A stretch of 64,000 bases of DNA from Salminus brasiliensis (lineage: Eukaryota > Chordata > Actinopteri > Characiformes > Bryconidae): positions 27,154,782 to 27,218,781 of the forward strand of contig NC_132893.1 in assembly GCF_030463535.1 (NCBI RefSeq), written 5' to 3'. Under the pieces are notes generated by a model. That model had not been told where the DNA came from and ran no database searches. It worked only from the letters and a program-made list of their open reading frames with translations. Made by a program: the position numbers and the translations under genes. Shown here one piece after another: positions 1 to 10,575 of the stretch. Within the stretch, counting starts at the first letter, position 1; the number at the start of each line of letters is the position of its first letter.

Positions 1-55
1 AGGCCAGGTTAATACCCAGACCACCCGCTCGCGTGGACAACAGGAAGCAGAAATC
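1..55 (-). CDS. chd1: chd1 coding exon 18 (cut by window edge)
   Basis: Acceptor TTTTCAG at 61-56; encodes [18 protein letters not shown], helicase motif V. The exon runs off the left edge, so its true end is unseen. Confidence 0.94.
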
Positions 56-1653
56 CTGAAAAGTCAGAAGTTCATGTCTCACAACTTTCAACATTTTCAG
101 ACAGCAGTACACTAAAGCAATGAAGTACCATAACTACCTCAGAGCCTTCTGCGTTGAAATGATCCAATGCTTGTTTCCTCATCTCACCCTTAATGGAGCC
201 GTCCAGTCTCTGCAAAGAAAACACACTTACCAGTCTAATCTACAAAGCCTTTACATTAACCACAATTTTTAAGTAACCGTCAGAGCAAAACAACTCATAC
301 CTGAAATAAGAACTGGCGGCTCTTCAGGTACTCAGCCAGGATGTCCAGCATCCGGACCATCTGGGAAAAGATGAGCACGCGGTGGCCACGTTCCTTCAGC
401 CGTACCAGCAGCTTGTCCAGCAGGACCAGCTTCCCACTGCTGCGTATCAAGTGCTGTGGATGATGCACACAAACTCAATCAGCATTCAACTTAACCAGTG
501 AATCAATTTGTATCAAATCATCAGAGTCAGTCACACAAAATAATCATATGAGTAATATTCCTACAGGAAGGATTACTACAGGTGAAATCCCTCACACAAT
601 ACTCTGCACTGCTGTTTTATTTATTAATGTGAATAAGCTATTGATTGAGATTGGATGTCGCTCATACTTGCAAGGCCTCTGCTTTGTTGTAGAAGTCATT
701 GTCCTCCGGCGGTTTGATGAGGTAGCAGTGGTTACAGCACTTCTTCAGCTCCATCATAATGTTGAGGAAGCCAGATGTGCTCCCTTTTGTACCTTTACTC
801 AGGGCCTTGTAGTTTCTTGTCAAGATCCACCTATGGAAACAGGTAGAGAACAGGGTTAACAAAACCACAACGACTGTTGGATTAAGTGACCTTTATTCGG
901 GTCAATCTAAGTTAAATCTGTGTATAGTTCTACATTACCTATATTTAAGACACATCGATTAACACAGCTAACTGTCCTTTTATCTGTTTTAATCATGTAG
1001 GATGCATGCAAATGTACAGTGATGATGCATTCTTACTTATAGTACTGTTTCTGCATGGCACTCATCTCCACCCTGAGGATCTGTTCCACCTTGGCAGGCA
1101 GAGACTTCTCCACATCCTTTTTGACCCTGCGCAGCAAGAATGGCTCCAGCTCTTTGTGCAGGCTGGTGTAGCCAGAGTCTCTGCCCATACCGTGCTCGTC
1201 CTCAAAGAGCTCCCATGAGTGAAACCTGACAACCAACACCAGAGTAAGGCATGATGGCTACAGTTCTTAATGTGGCTTTAACATGACTCAACAAGGAACA
1301 CAACAAAAACAAACACTAAAAATGTTACTACAAAAAGCAATGGCTGGGTCTGGGACACCAGAATGTGCTCACAACATACCATCACATTTTGTAACTATTA
1401 TTAAACATCTAGTGATGTGGCAAAAGCAGCAGTAATGCAGTACAGTCATACTTCTCTGGCATGATGAAGTGGAGGAGAGACCACAGCTCTTTCAGCGAGT
1501 TCTGCAAAGGTGTTCCTGTGATAAGGAGCCGGTGATTGGATCTGAAATCAATCATGGTCTTGTACAGAAGCGAATCGTCATTCTTCAGCCTGTGGGCCTC
1601 ATCCACACCAATGAAAGCCCAGCTCACATTCCCTAGAAATGACTGAAGGGGAG

Positions 1654-1701
<48 letters not shown>

Positions 1702-4700
1702 CACTTTCAGTTTCTAAGAAATAATTTCACATTACTGTAAGGAATGGGTGAATGACAGAAATATAAATGAAAGAATTTGTAGTGCTTTTTTTTATTAAGC
1801 TTTCAAGTGACACGCTAATACAAGGCATTGCATAATACACTCTTCAGCTTCCCAGCTTACATCATTCCAGTATACATTTCGTTGAAACCAAGAGGAAATG
1901 AAAACTGAAAGGATCAACTAATAGTCAGAAACCAACACCACCACAAGCAAGTGAGCAATACCTTATGTGAGCTATATTAGTATTTCAGAGCAACACCATA
2001 CCTTATCTTTCAGGAGGATTTCATATGTAGTCAGGAGGATGTTGAACTTTAGCCGCTTGGTCTGTGGATGCATCCACTCATGTGTCCTGATCTAAATATA
2101 AAAAAAAGTTATTTAATACTATGGTACTTGATGTCTTCACATGATAATGCCAAGTGCTAGCATGGCTGAATAAGGATTACAGCATGTTTGTTAGACAATG
2201 AGATGCCTGCAGGGTCAGAAAGCTTAATAGACTGGTCAGAGGGATCAAGGCTCAGTCAAATTTGTTTTAAATGTGTTCATTTTCAGAGTACAACAGTCGT
2301 AACTAAGAATGCTTCATTTTAACTCCTCAGGCATAGAAGTAATTGAACGTGTTGCTGTTACCAAGAAAAACTGATTAAGCGTACACTGGGCAGCCATGTA
2401 TAACCAATATCTACAGATTGATCACACAATGAGAAGAGCTTGCAGTTTCTGTGCAATGCATACCATGGTTCTACTGCCGATATCTCCCAGGTAGACAACC
2501 ACGTTCATTTGTGGGGCCCAGAGGTGGATTTCCCTCTGCCATGAGGTGAGAGTGGACAAGGGCACCACCAAGAGGAAAGGTCCATAAAGTTGGTGCTCAT
2601 GGAACATGTAGTTCAGAAAAGAGATGGTCTGAATGGTCTTACCCAGACCCATCTCATCTGCTAGAATACAGCTGTTCCCTCTTGAGAAAAAAAAATAAAG
2701 AGTACATGGAACATGAACTACACAATTCAAACATAGTAGTAAAACATGACTTAATCCAAAAACACGCTCATCATCATCAGCCTCCATCAAACTCAACAAA
2801 TAAACAGGTAGTAAACATAAGTAAGTGAATATGGACCATTCTACATGGAAAACATCTCAAAGAAATTTAAGTCTACTTACTTGCACCATGAATGGGCCAT
2901 CCAGTTCAAGCTGTCCAGCTGGTAGTCCCTAAGCTCAAGTCCATCTCCACCAATATAATGAGGCTGTTTCTTCATAGGCATAAACCGCGGCCTCTGCTTT
3001 AAAACCTGAACAAGAGCACACATTCCTTCACTGCATGAAGTCATTAAATGAGACTGCTGCACACATGGATTTATTAAAGTTTCATCAGGGCTGTTTTAAG
3101 AGTGTGCCGTCTCTTCAGGCCTGTTACCTTGCAGTCTCTGGAGGGGATCGTTTTGGACTGGTTCCGGCACATGTAGCAATCTATGCACTTCTGGAACTTT
3201 CGAGCAATAAGTGCCCCGTCTTCCCAGCTGCATTCAGAGTAGGGAAGGCCTTGCCATTTGCACAAGTAGTCTGGGTAGCCTGCTGCTGACTTCTGATTTG
3301 AATGACCTGACAAAGGCAAAGCACGTATAAATACACAATCAAGTTGACCTCAATAGTGGGGTAATCAAAAACATTTCCTTACCAATAATTCTCTCCACAA
3401 GCTGATACTGTGAATGCAAGTCGTCCATTAGCTCCTGCTGGCAGTTGAGGTATTCCACATCCTCAGGTGAAGCAGTTTTGAGCCTGCAGGGATGATGGAA
3501 GGAATAGAATCAAATCACCACCATGTCTTTACTCACATCAGCCAAGAATCCAATAAGACATGCAGCCCACAACACCACAGTTACACTGATATCTTACCAC
3601 TTCTTCCTGTCCTGCTCCTTCTTTTTGAAATTGTCCAGTTTCTTCATGCCTTTCACATTTTGCAGTTTCAGTGTCTCTTCAGTCTCCCATGTATTGTGAA
3701 TGTGTGACCAGCCTTTCCATTTGATCAGGTACTGCACATCTCCTGGCTGTTTGTTTGGGTTAAAGTTGGCATTAGGGTCCCCGTCAGCTTCTACAGCATA
3801 GACTGTGGTTGTGGCCCCAGTGGCTGTAAGGAACAAAGGAAAAGTAAAGCAAAGAATTTATGCACACCGTTTATGCATGGAACTAGTGCATGTATGTACA
3901 ATCAACATTGTTTACCATGCAAGCCTGTTTAAACAAAGATAAAAGATATGAGGAATATAATAATACTACTACTACACAAAAGCAATAATGATGAATGAGT
4001 TATGAACCACAACCTCCTTGGTCAGCACATTTCCACAAAAAAAACCCACCTCCTTTCCGTCCTATTCTTATGCCCATCACTTTCTCCAGAGTTTCAAATT
4101 CATCCTCCTCAGGAGGGGGCACATCCTCTCCACACACCTCTACCAGATCATCAGAGTCGGTTTTCAGCTCTTCATCCTCTTTGTAGCTTACATTGACCGT
4201 GGCCTGCCGCCGAGGACCTGCCAGAGCCTTCTTGTAGTCGTCCTCATCTTCAGAAGAGGAGCCCGAAGGCTTCTTTTTTGGAGCCTTGCTTTTTTTCCCG
4301 TTTCTGGCATTGGTCCTGAAAAATGAGACCAACAAATTGGAGACTAACCTCTGCTAAGTGACAGAGTTGAAACTGCAGCACTTCTCTTAGAAGGACATTA
4401 AACAGCAACTTGCAAAGACAAGTGATAAATGCTTTCAGATCCCATAACATATTTGTTCTCTACAGGAGGCCAGCTCAATATACATTAACTTCAGAAGAAT
4501 AGACATATTGCCTTACTTGCTCGTTGGTTTTCTGCTTTTGACTTTATGGCTGGGCTCATAGTCTGAAACAGACTCTTCACTGTTCTCTTCCTCTTCTTCG
4601 GCTGAAGAATCAGAAGTGTCACTCCCTGAACCAGACCCAGAGCCAGACCCTGAATCAGAGTCTGAAGACCTGCCACACATCGAAAATGTTTCAAAGAATG

Positions 4701-5654
4701 AGTAAATATGTGCACTAAAATTAAAAATAACCTACAGATCCGGCCATGATGCTTAATGACAGGACTAACCCTTTACTCTTTTTCTTTCTTGACGAGTCAT
4801 CGTCTGAGTCATCACTGCTAGAGGACTCCTTGGGGAAGAACATAACACATACAATAAATGAAATCCACACCAAGTCATTAAAGCAAGAACGACCGGACAT
4901 ACACATCATTTAATGCCAGTCATTTGGTATTTCAAAAGCCTACACACTTCAATAAACCTGGTCGACCCTGGTCATAGAGAAAGCATGATCTCATTATGAG
5001 ACGAGCATTAGAACTATCCACACATGAAATCTCATGAGCAGGGAAACATGCGACGGGTTTAGAAATCAGTTGATTCAGAAACGTGCAGTGGTGCCCTAGG
5101 GACAATGCCGCTGGACAAAACTTAACATGAAAAATATACAGCAAGACTAAAATACAGGGGTAACTGCTGTGGAATTTTATTTACTGAGTTTGTCAACTAC
5201 GCAAATGAATTATATTTTCCAACTCTACTTTTCAGCCCCAGGGGCTGCTCTAAAAACATTTAAAAACACCCCTTTACTTGCGCCATACTGGCTCCGACTT
5301 AACACAGTGCTTGGACCCTGAAGATTGCCGCCTGCAGTGTAATCTGAAGACATATCTGTGAGTTATGTAAATAATGATAAGAGACTGTGCTGTCTTTGGG
5401 ACGAGAGGGAGCTTGTCTCCTCAATTCTCTGCTTGCAATAGACTACCTCCCACTTAACATTAAAAACTCCTCTAATTTATAGTCACGAAAAACGCCATCA
5501 TTAGTAAAGGCAAATGAGTTTGCATGTACTGAATATTTCATTTGAGACAAAGTAGCAATGAAGCATCACTATATTTAAGTAAATAAATGCAAATCTGATC
5601 CAAAACAAACTTTTATGGAGGTAATACCTCATCTGAGTCACTGTTTGAGGAGCT

Positions 5655-5687
<33 letters not shown>

Positions 5688-6939
5688 TTGCTGCTGGAGC
5701 TGCTGTTTCCTGAGCATGGCTGACCTCTGCACTGCCAGGATACTGGGGTTTGACTTCCAAAACTGCAACAGACGAAGTAAATAAAAAATAAAGATCTCAA
5801 GACAAAATCAGCCTGACCAACGACATGTTCAGTGAAGCGCTTCAATTAAAACTGGCATAAAACAAGCAAAACACAAAGAATACACAACATGCATTTTTCT
5901 GCCAAACTGATACATGGAAATCTTACTTCTGATGTATCAATCTTGGCTGGGTTTTTATCCTGATCATTCTTTCCCTTGGACTTCTCAGAGTCGGAGTCAG
6001 ATTGGCTGCCTGAGTCCGAGCCACTTCCTGAGTCGCTGCTTCCTGACTGGCTACTGCTGGAGCTACTACTGCTGGAGCTGGAGCCAGAGCCTGAGCCTGA
6101 GCCGGACCCAGATCCAGATTCATCGTCCGAGTTACTGAAACAGACAGATAGTTTTTGTTGACTGTCAAAGAAGCCCAGGTTAAATAAGCTAAGAGAAGAA
6201 GCTAGCACTGCACCTGTTGTTGTCAACAACTAAACATCGGAGTACACGGTCCACAGTCCTAAAACAGTACTGATGGGAGTCATGTATAGGTGTATAGTAA
6301 GCTGTACTGTTCTTTACACTATTCCACATGCAATTTAAACCGCACTGCTCTTTTTCACCCATTTAAATGCAAAAGTCCAATTTCAAAGTTCTGTGAATGA
6401 ACGCAGAGTAAGAGTGAATTGTGCATCTAGATATGAATTGTGCATCTAGATATGAACTGTTTTTTCCCACCAATGTAAAATAACAGAGGATGAAGATGAT
6501 ATATAAGGTTTGCTACTAAAATCAGTGATGTGCCTCTAGAAATACTAACAACAGAGTAAAATCCTTAAAAGCATCTGGACTGTTGGCAAGCAGGTTATGG
6601 CACTACAGAACACTACAGAAAGTGTGCCTCTTAAAACCCAAGCAAATGCCACAGGTCTGCATCCCACCTGAAAGTCAGCCGTAAAGCGAATGTCTGCATT
6701 ACTAAGCAGCGCTTTTACCTGATAAACCCTTGGGAGTGCCTCTGTACTAAACATGCCAAATTTGTAAAATATGGAAATTGCACTATGCCCAAACAGTCAA
6801 ACTCGCAGCATCACTTTGCATACTGCGAAGTGTACAATTATATGCTATACTTGCCTTTCATAACAGCAAACAAATTTAGCCATTACCTGGATTCTCCACT
6901 GCTGTTGCTCACACTTTCATCCTCACTGCGGCCAGCCAT
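1..6939 (-). CDS. chd1: chd1, chromodomain-helicase-DNA-binding protein 1 (5' part, gene span)
   Basis: ATP-dependent nucleosome remodeller that binds H3K4me-marked chromatin at transcribed genes. I joined 18 exons by GT/AG sites with frame kept throughout (2,635 nt, 878 residues, then cut by the window edge). Order in the protein: acidic/serine-rich disordered N-terminus (1-270) with a glutamine tract near 108-123; chromodomain 1 (about 272-365); chromodomain 2 (about 388-452); SNF2 ATPase lobe 1 with DEMGLGKT (510-517) and DEAH (618-621); lobe 2 from about 786 to [12 protein letters not shown]. The match to vertebrate CHD1 is near-continuous. The N-terminus ([14 protein letters not shown]) and the VEADGDPNA chromodomain insert fit CHD1 rather than CHD2, and the adjacent st8sia4 agrees. 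Start: first ATG of exon 2, aligned with the family. Motif VI, the SANT-SLIDE region and the C-terminus lie outside. Confidence 0.95.
138..209 (-). CDS. chd1: chd1 coding exon 17
   Basis: 72 nt, 24 codons: [20 protein letters not shown] then EGSE. Acceptor TTGCAG, donor GTAGTT. Found by similarity to CHD1 and splice sites. Confidence 0.95.
301..453 (-). CDS. chd1: chd1 coding exon 16 (helicase C lobe start)
   Basis: 153 nt, 51 codons; encodes [20 protein letters not shown] then [20 protein letters not shown] (motif IV). Acceptor CCACAG, donor GTATGA. Confidence 0.96.
668..830 (-). CDS. chd1: chd1 coding exon 15
   Basis: 163 nt; encodes [20 protein letters not shown] and [20 protein letters not shown], the lobe-1/lobe-2 linker conserved in CHD1/CHD2. 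Acceptor CCATAG, donor GTATGA. Confidence 0.96.
1037..1225 (-). CDS. chd1: chd1 coding exon 14
   Basis: 189 nt; encodes [20 protein letters not shown] and [20 protein letters not shown], the conserved SNF2 lobe-1 end. Acceptor TGTCAG, donor GTAAGA. Confidence 0.96.
1452..1642 (-). CDS. chd1: chd1 coding exon 13 (DEAH box)
   Basis: 191 nt; [20 protein letters not shown] (motif II, residues 618-621 DEAH), then [20 protein letters not shown] (motif III). Acceptor CCTTCAG lies ten bases downstream of a 47-base T run; donor GTATGA. Confidence 0.96.
1654..1700. repeat. poly(A)47 / poly(T) tract in chd1 intron
   Basis: Uninterrupted run of 47 A on the plus strand; on the gene strand it is T47 directly before the acceptor of exon 13. 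Confidence 0.98.
2002..2091 (-). CDS. chd1: chd1 coding exon 12
   Basis: 90 nt, exactly 30 codons; encodes [20 protein letters not shown] then [10 protein letters not shown] (motif Ib region). Too short for a usual ORF cutoff; found by splice sites TTTAG / GTATGG and CHD1 similarity. Confidence 0.94.
2464..2680 (-). CDS. chd1: chd1 coding exon 11 (Walker A)
   Basis: 217 nt; encodes [20 protein letters not shown], the P-loop (motif I), then [19 protein letters not shown] (motif Ia). Acceptor CTCAAG with a run of T before it, donor GTATGC. Confidence 0.96.
2881..3005 (-). CDS. chd1: chd1 coding exon 10 (SNF2 Q-motif region)
   Basis: 125 nt; encodes [20 protein letters not shown] and [20 protein letters not shown], the entry to the SNF2 ATPase lobe. 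Acceptor TTCAG, donor GTAAGT. Confidence 0.95.
3128..3306 (-). CDS. chd1: chd1 coding exon 9 (chromodomain 2)
   Basis: 179 nt; encodes [20 protein letters not shown] and then [20 protein letters not shown]. Core of chromodomain 2. Acceptor TGTCAG, donor GTAACA. Confidence 0.95.
3383..3483 (-). CDS. chd1: chd1 coding exon 8 (inter-chromodomain linker)
   Basis: 101 nt; encodes [20 protein letters not shown] and then [13 protein letters not shown], the helical linker leading into chromodomain 2. Acceptor CTGCAG, donor GTAAGG. Confidence 0.94.
3598..3823 (-). CDS. chd1: chd1 coding exon 7 (chromodomain 1)
   Basis: 226 nt. Encodes [20 protein letters not shown], the CHD1-type insert, then [16 protein letters not shown] with the aromatic residues that cradle methyl-lysine, then the linker [15 protein letters not shown]. 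Acceptor TTACAG, donor GTAAGA. Confidence 0.96.
4050..4315 (-). CDS. chd1: chd1 coding exon 6 (start of chromodomain 1)
   Basis: 266 nt. Contains the invariant [20 protein letters not shown] and the acidic [12 protein letters not shown] block, then [16 protein letters not shown], the first strand of chromodomain 1. Acceptor TTTCAG, donor GTGGGT. Confidence 0.95.
4517..4669 (-). CDS. chd1: chd1 coding exon 5
   Basis: 153 nt. Encodes an SG/SD-rich stretch, a five-glutamate run and then [19 protein letters not shown], matching the CHD1 signature SDYEPKNKVKSRKP. Acceptor TGGCAG, donor GTAAGG. Confidence 0.92.
4770..4828 (-). CDS. chd1: chd1 coding exon 4
   Basis: 59 nt encoding [19 protein letters not shown] plus two bases. 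Acceptor CCCCAAG, donor GTTAGT. Short acidic-serine exon, placed by frame continuity and similarity to the EDSSSSEDSDDSSS stretch of CHD1. It is preceded by a long intron (4,829-5,627). Confidence 0.85.
5628..5762 (-). CDS. chd1: chd1 coding exon 3 (polyQ)
   Basis: 45 codons (88-132). Begins [19 protein letters not shown], then QQ, L and 14 consecutive glutamines (mixed CAG and CAA), ending SSSNSDSDE. Acceptor TTGCAG, donor GTATTA. Human CHD1 has a glutamine tract at the same point. Confidence 0.94.
5927..6134 (-). CDS. chd1: chd1 coding exon 2 (Ser/Gly/Asp-rich)
   Basis: Acceptor TTTCAG, donor GTAAGA. Encodes residues 18-87: SG repeats, an 11-serine run and acidic SD repeats. This is the low-complexity disordered tail typical of CHD1. 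The plus-strand reading frames here are shadows of this exon. Confidence 0.93.
6887..6939 (-). CDS. chd1: chd1 coding exon 1 (start codon)
   Basis: ATG at 6939-6937; encodes [17 protein letters not shown] plus two bases. Donor CAG|GTAATG. The exon continues upstream as 5' UTR to an acceptor at 7053-7054 preceded by a T-rich tract. Confidence 0.93.
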
Positions 6940-7052
6940 GTCTGTGGCTCAAATGCTAGGGCTCCCAAAACAACCAATGTTTGCTGCTGTGTCTGATTAC
7001 AGCCTCAAATATCCCAAACCTCCAGCCTTGAGCCTTATCCAGAGAAGTTCAC
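6940..7052 (-). other. chd1: chd1 5' UTR part of exon 2
   Basis: Between the start ATG and a good acceptor (pyrimidine-rich TTTTGTCTTCCTCAG ending at 7053). Several stops in all frames, so it is untranslated. Implies an intron separating it from a first non-coding exon in the CpG island. Confidence 0.7.
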
Positions 7053-7874
7053 CTGAGGAAGACAAAACGAGAGGGTTTGCATATTTAAATATAATTAAGA
7101 TCAGACAAACTTCCTAAACAAAATATTTTAATAACTCCAGTGTAGGGACAGCCCTTTGCTTAAATAAAGACCAGTGACTTTAAAGACACATCCATCATGA
7201 TGGTGGTGATAAACATGAGGTATTACACGGATTGCTGTTCTGTGCCAATTCAAGTTTTGAGTTCTGGAAACCTGAGTTGTACCAGCAGAAGCATTTCAGC
7301 TGGCAACACAGCCTACACAGCTTATAGAAGCAATTCTCATCATCACACTTAGAAATGCTGGAGTTGCTGTCTAGTTTTCCCTGGTTTAACTGGACCTCAC
7401 TTCAGGACATCCCAGCTCCTCTAAATGAATGAACTCAGGCCAACACGACAATGAAAGAGATCACTTCGTAATAAAAATGAAGGGCATTTGCTTCACTTTA
7501 CTGGAGTATTTTCACACATGACGACATAACATAGCTGCTGCGAACAAGATGATGTGAAACGTGCCAAGTGTTATCTGGATGCCGCCTGGGCCTGCTGATA
7601 GGCCTGAGCGGACTGAGACTCGAGTTCAGGCGGACTCTCCTGGACAATGACCCCGGGCTGAGCACCTTCCACACCGGCCACACAACACCGGGGACGTGCG
7701 TGCTGAGCGCCGCCGACAAAGAGGCGAACTGCGCTGTGGCGTAGACCAGCTAATAAACCAGAAAGGCTTAAAACGCAGTTGCTCCTACTTTTAAAACAAG
7801 TCGTGCTTTCTCAAAACAGCAAGCTGGAATTTTCCGCGGCACATTTCAAACACGGCTCTTAAAAGCTCACTGAG

Positions 7875-8240
7875 ATCTATTAGCTAGCTAGCCAGCTAGC
7901 CAGCCAAGTTAGCCGCTTAGCATGCTAGCTAGCGCGATTGTGCTAGCTAACGGGCTCCCGCACGGAGAGCAGCGTGTTAGCAGGTTAGCGAGCGAGCTAG
8001 CTAGCTAGCTGTTTAGCTAATACAACGTTTAACTCAATTTATGCAAAACGCGGGGCGGATATTTAATATTTAATGGAAATGACATGCAAATACGACACCC
8101 AGCACAACCACGTTTACTTCCATGCGCGGAGTGTGTTTAAAGGCGAAAACGAGGCTAGCTAGTTTAGCGATATTTATATTCGCTTAGCCGTGCGGCTAAC
8201 GCTAGGCTAGCTATAGCTAACTAGCTAACTAGCTAACTAA
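7875..8240. repeat. GCTA/TAGC-rich palindromic tracts
   Basis: Dozens of GCTAGC / TAGCTAGC units scattered through intron 1 of chd1 inside the CpG island; shorter clusters recur at 8,463-8,476 and 8,770-8,812. Each unit is self-complementary, so many hairpins are possible. Confidence 0.85.
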
Positions 8241-8689
8241 CTGCCCGATCAAAACGTTCAGAGTTCGGGTTGGATAACTTGGCTGCCTTTTCTGACGGTA
8301 GCTCACCCTAACTCCATCCCCAACAGATAGGACGGGGAAAGTTGATCACGCTGAGTGTGTCCGTGCTTCCCCGCACCGCTTTCACACGCCGTGTGTGTGC
8401 GTGTGTGAGTGTGTGTGAGTATATATCTGTGGTTTGATGACCTCCCTGAGTTCACGTTTGATCGCTAGCTAGCTAACTAATTCCCGCACTGCATCGTAAC
8501 TGGCTTTGGCCGGGATCCGCGCCGCTCAGCAGTTGTTTTCATCGCTCCCTACTTCCCAAAATAATGAGCCACAATAGCGCATTATTCCCCGGCTACCATC
8601 CTGAAACCACCGGGCGTACACGCGAAGCCCTCTGCCACTTCAGACGCTTAACCCCCCCGAGATTTGGGCGTCGTTTTGCTTTGTGTTAC

Positions 8690-8920
8690 CTGGCTCCAGC
8701 GCGCTGCCAGTCCCGCTCACCGCCCGAGTAGTCCCACGTCCCTTTTTTCTTAGCTATTTCAGTCGAGCGAGCTAACGCTAACGCTAACGCTAGCAGCTAG
8801 CCCAGGCTAGCCCGCTCTCAGTAGCGAGCAGCCCCCCAAAAACAGTCCAACTTCACACTCAGACAAGTTTTTAGGGGTCTGGGTCCTTTCCTATGCTCCC
8901 GTGTCCCGGCTCAAAACCGC
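8690..8920 (-). other. chd1: predicted non-coding first exon of chd1
   Basis: Donor AGCCAG|GTAACA ends the exon at 8690. The upstream limit is set only by a TATA-like box at 8945-8951, which would put the start near 8,915-8,920. Another possible donor (GGCG|GTGAGC) lies near 8,718. Prediction from sequence signals only; transcript data would decide. Confidence 0.45.
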
Positions 8921-8944
8921 CACCAGCTGAAAGCGAAAGTACTT

Positions 8945-8951
8945 CTTTATA
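8945..8951 (-). promoter_or_regulatory. TATA-like box TATAAAG
   Basis: Minus-strand TATAAAG inside the CpG island, about 255 bases upstream of the predicted chd1 exon-1 donor. Spacing is plausible for a start near 8,918. A 7-mer can occur by chance. Confidence 0.4.
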
Positions 8952-9329
8952 TTCCGAGGGCAGAAATAAGAGGTTGCAGGCATTTCAGCCGCGGTTCGTA
9001 CAGCAGCCGGCCTCCGCCATGACGCCGTCGAGCTCACACAGTCACACAGCTCCAGCAGCGCCGAGTGGGGATGGAAACCCCGGGCAGTGACGTAACGAGG
9101 CTTGTGCCCCAGAGTAGGTGTTTCATTATCATATAACAACAAATTAAACTGCTACAACAGCACGTTTTAAGGCATGTTCCCCAGGTATGGTCGGATAACA
9201 GTGAGGGTGAGTGTGCAGGCTTGCTCAACTATCCTTTAGCTTCTTCAGGAGAGTGTTTACAGTGTGGGGTGAAAGCTACAGTAGGCTGGTGAGAGAGTCC
9301 TGAGTCCTGTAGAATAAAAAAGTCACTGG

Positions 9330-9620
9330 ATTTCCAGTGATTTCTGTGACTTTCAGAATAATTCAGTCACTAAGATGGAAACTAGCTCATACAGAATTAA
9401 ATTACATGTAAATGTAAATGTTTTTACAGTGGTGGTGAGGAGAGCAACCCAGGGTCTTCAGCAAAAGTACAGCCCTTTTATTTACTGTCCTGAAGGCATA
9501 TACAGTGCTTGTCTTCTGTTTTTGCATATTTGTCACGTTTCAGATCGTCCAACTAATTTTAATCGAAGATAAAGGCAGCTTTTAAATGTGATTCCTTTTA
9601 TTGAGGACAAGGATTTATAT
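9330..9620. repeat. interspersed repeat X, copy 1
   Basis: Shares a diverged block with 9,936 onward: GATTTCTG, ACTTTC-GAATAATTCAGT and ATGGAAACTAG occur in order in both. Family not recognised. Confidence 0.6.
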
Positions 9621-9935
9621 TAAAAACACCCACGAGAAGGGATTATCATTTTTATCAATTAAGTAATTAAAGAAAAAGTAATTATCTCCAAAACCCAATA
9701 GCTGATTATGCCACATTTGTGATCATTTGTGACGAGATTTTTACATTGCTCCAAAACGTCTATTTTATTCCTGTCGAGCCATTCAGAGGGGGACTTGCTA
9801 CTGTGCTTTAATTCATTGACCTGCTGCAAATACTTCTTCACAGCGCTGGACGCTGGCGTGGAAGTCCTGTGTGTAACAATACAGCTAAAACTTGACTAAA
9901 ATGATGTGTAAAAGTGATTTAATTTGAGTTTATTT

Positions 9936-10340
9936 GAGTTGATTTCTGACTTTCTGAATAATTCAGTGGCTGAAATGGAAACTAGAAATGCCAAATTAGT
10001 TAATTGTGCAGATACTGATCACCTCCGATTTCTTTACAGTGATGGCGACAGGAACCAGAGGTCTATGACACTAAAAAGTACATTTTATTTACTCCAGATT
10101 TTAGATATTGCTGCTGTCCAGTAAAACCATGTATCTCCGTTTTTGTATGTTTTAATTTGAACCCTGCTCTGTACACTGTGTAAATAAATCTGGACGTACA
10201 GACCAATAGAAATGCTCTAAATTACTTTGAGCAAAGTATTATTTTACATTTAAAGGTTAAGAACATTTTTCCTTCCCTTATAAAGTGACCATTTTGGAGA
10301 TACATGTTTTTCATTGGACAGTGACAACAGGTAACCTTAT
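9936..10340. repeat. interspersed repeat X, copy 2
   Basis: Second copy of the block at 9,330. Its right part (GACCAATAGAAATGCTCTAAA, then TTTTGGAGATACA) also resembles 18,930-19,140 and 25,165-25,205. No coding potential. Confidence 0.6.
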
Positions 10341-10437
10341 TTATGTGCTACCCAGTATGACAGTGAACCTACAGATTTTAGTATGTGATGCTGATAATGG
10401 GAAGCTATTGGTAAAACATCTACTTTCCTCACCTTTT

Positions 10438-10575
10438 CATGGTCAGGGTCATGGTGGCCTACCAGGAATCATTGAGTACAAGGCAGGAGTACCCCTGCAC
10501 AGTGTGCCAGTCCATTGTAGGGTACAGCATACACCCATTCACTCCCACACTCGCATCTAGGCGCAATTTAGAATA
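10438..10575. repeat. fish interspersed repeat fragment
   Basis: Contains GTGCCAGTCCATTGTAGGG, CACCCATTCACTCCCACACTC and GCGCAATTTAG, a familiar teleost repeat arrangement. A diverged relative is at 50,755-50,945. Confidence 0.55.

Larger units (their letters stand above)
7560..9100. promoter_or_regulatory. chd1: CpG-island promoter region of chd1
   Basis: CG dinucleotides become frequent here and fade by about 9.1 kb, against a CpG-poor AT-rich background on both sides. It sits at the 5' end of chd1. The region also contains many GCTA/TAGC tracts and a few GC-rich boxes. Extent judged by eye. Confidence 0.7.

Noticed and set aside
5220..5360. Possible extra chd1 exon in the long intron between exons 3 and 4
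   Set aside because: No frame with CHD1-like residues and paired splice sites could be found; exons 3 and 4 already join in phase.
5914..6168. Overlapping plus-strand and alternate minus frames of 60-80 residues
   Set aside because: Shadows of the chd1 serine-rich exon, whose frame is fixed by splice phase and homology.
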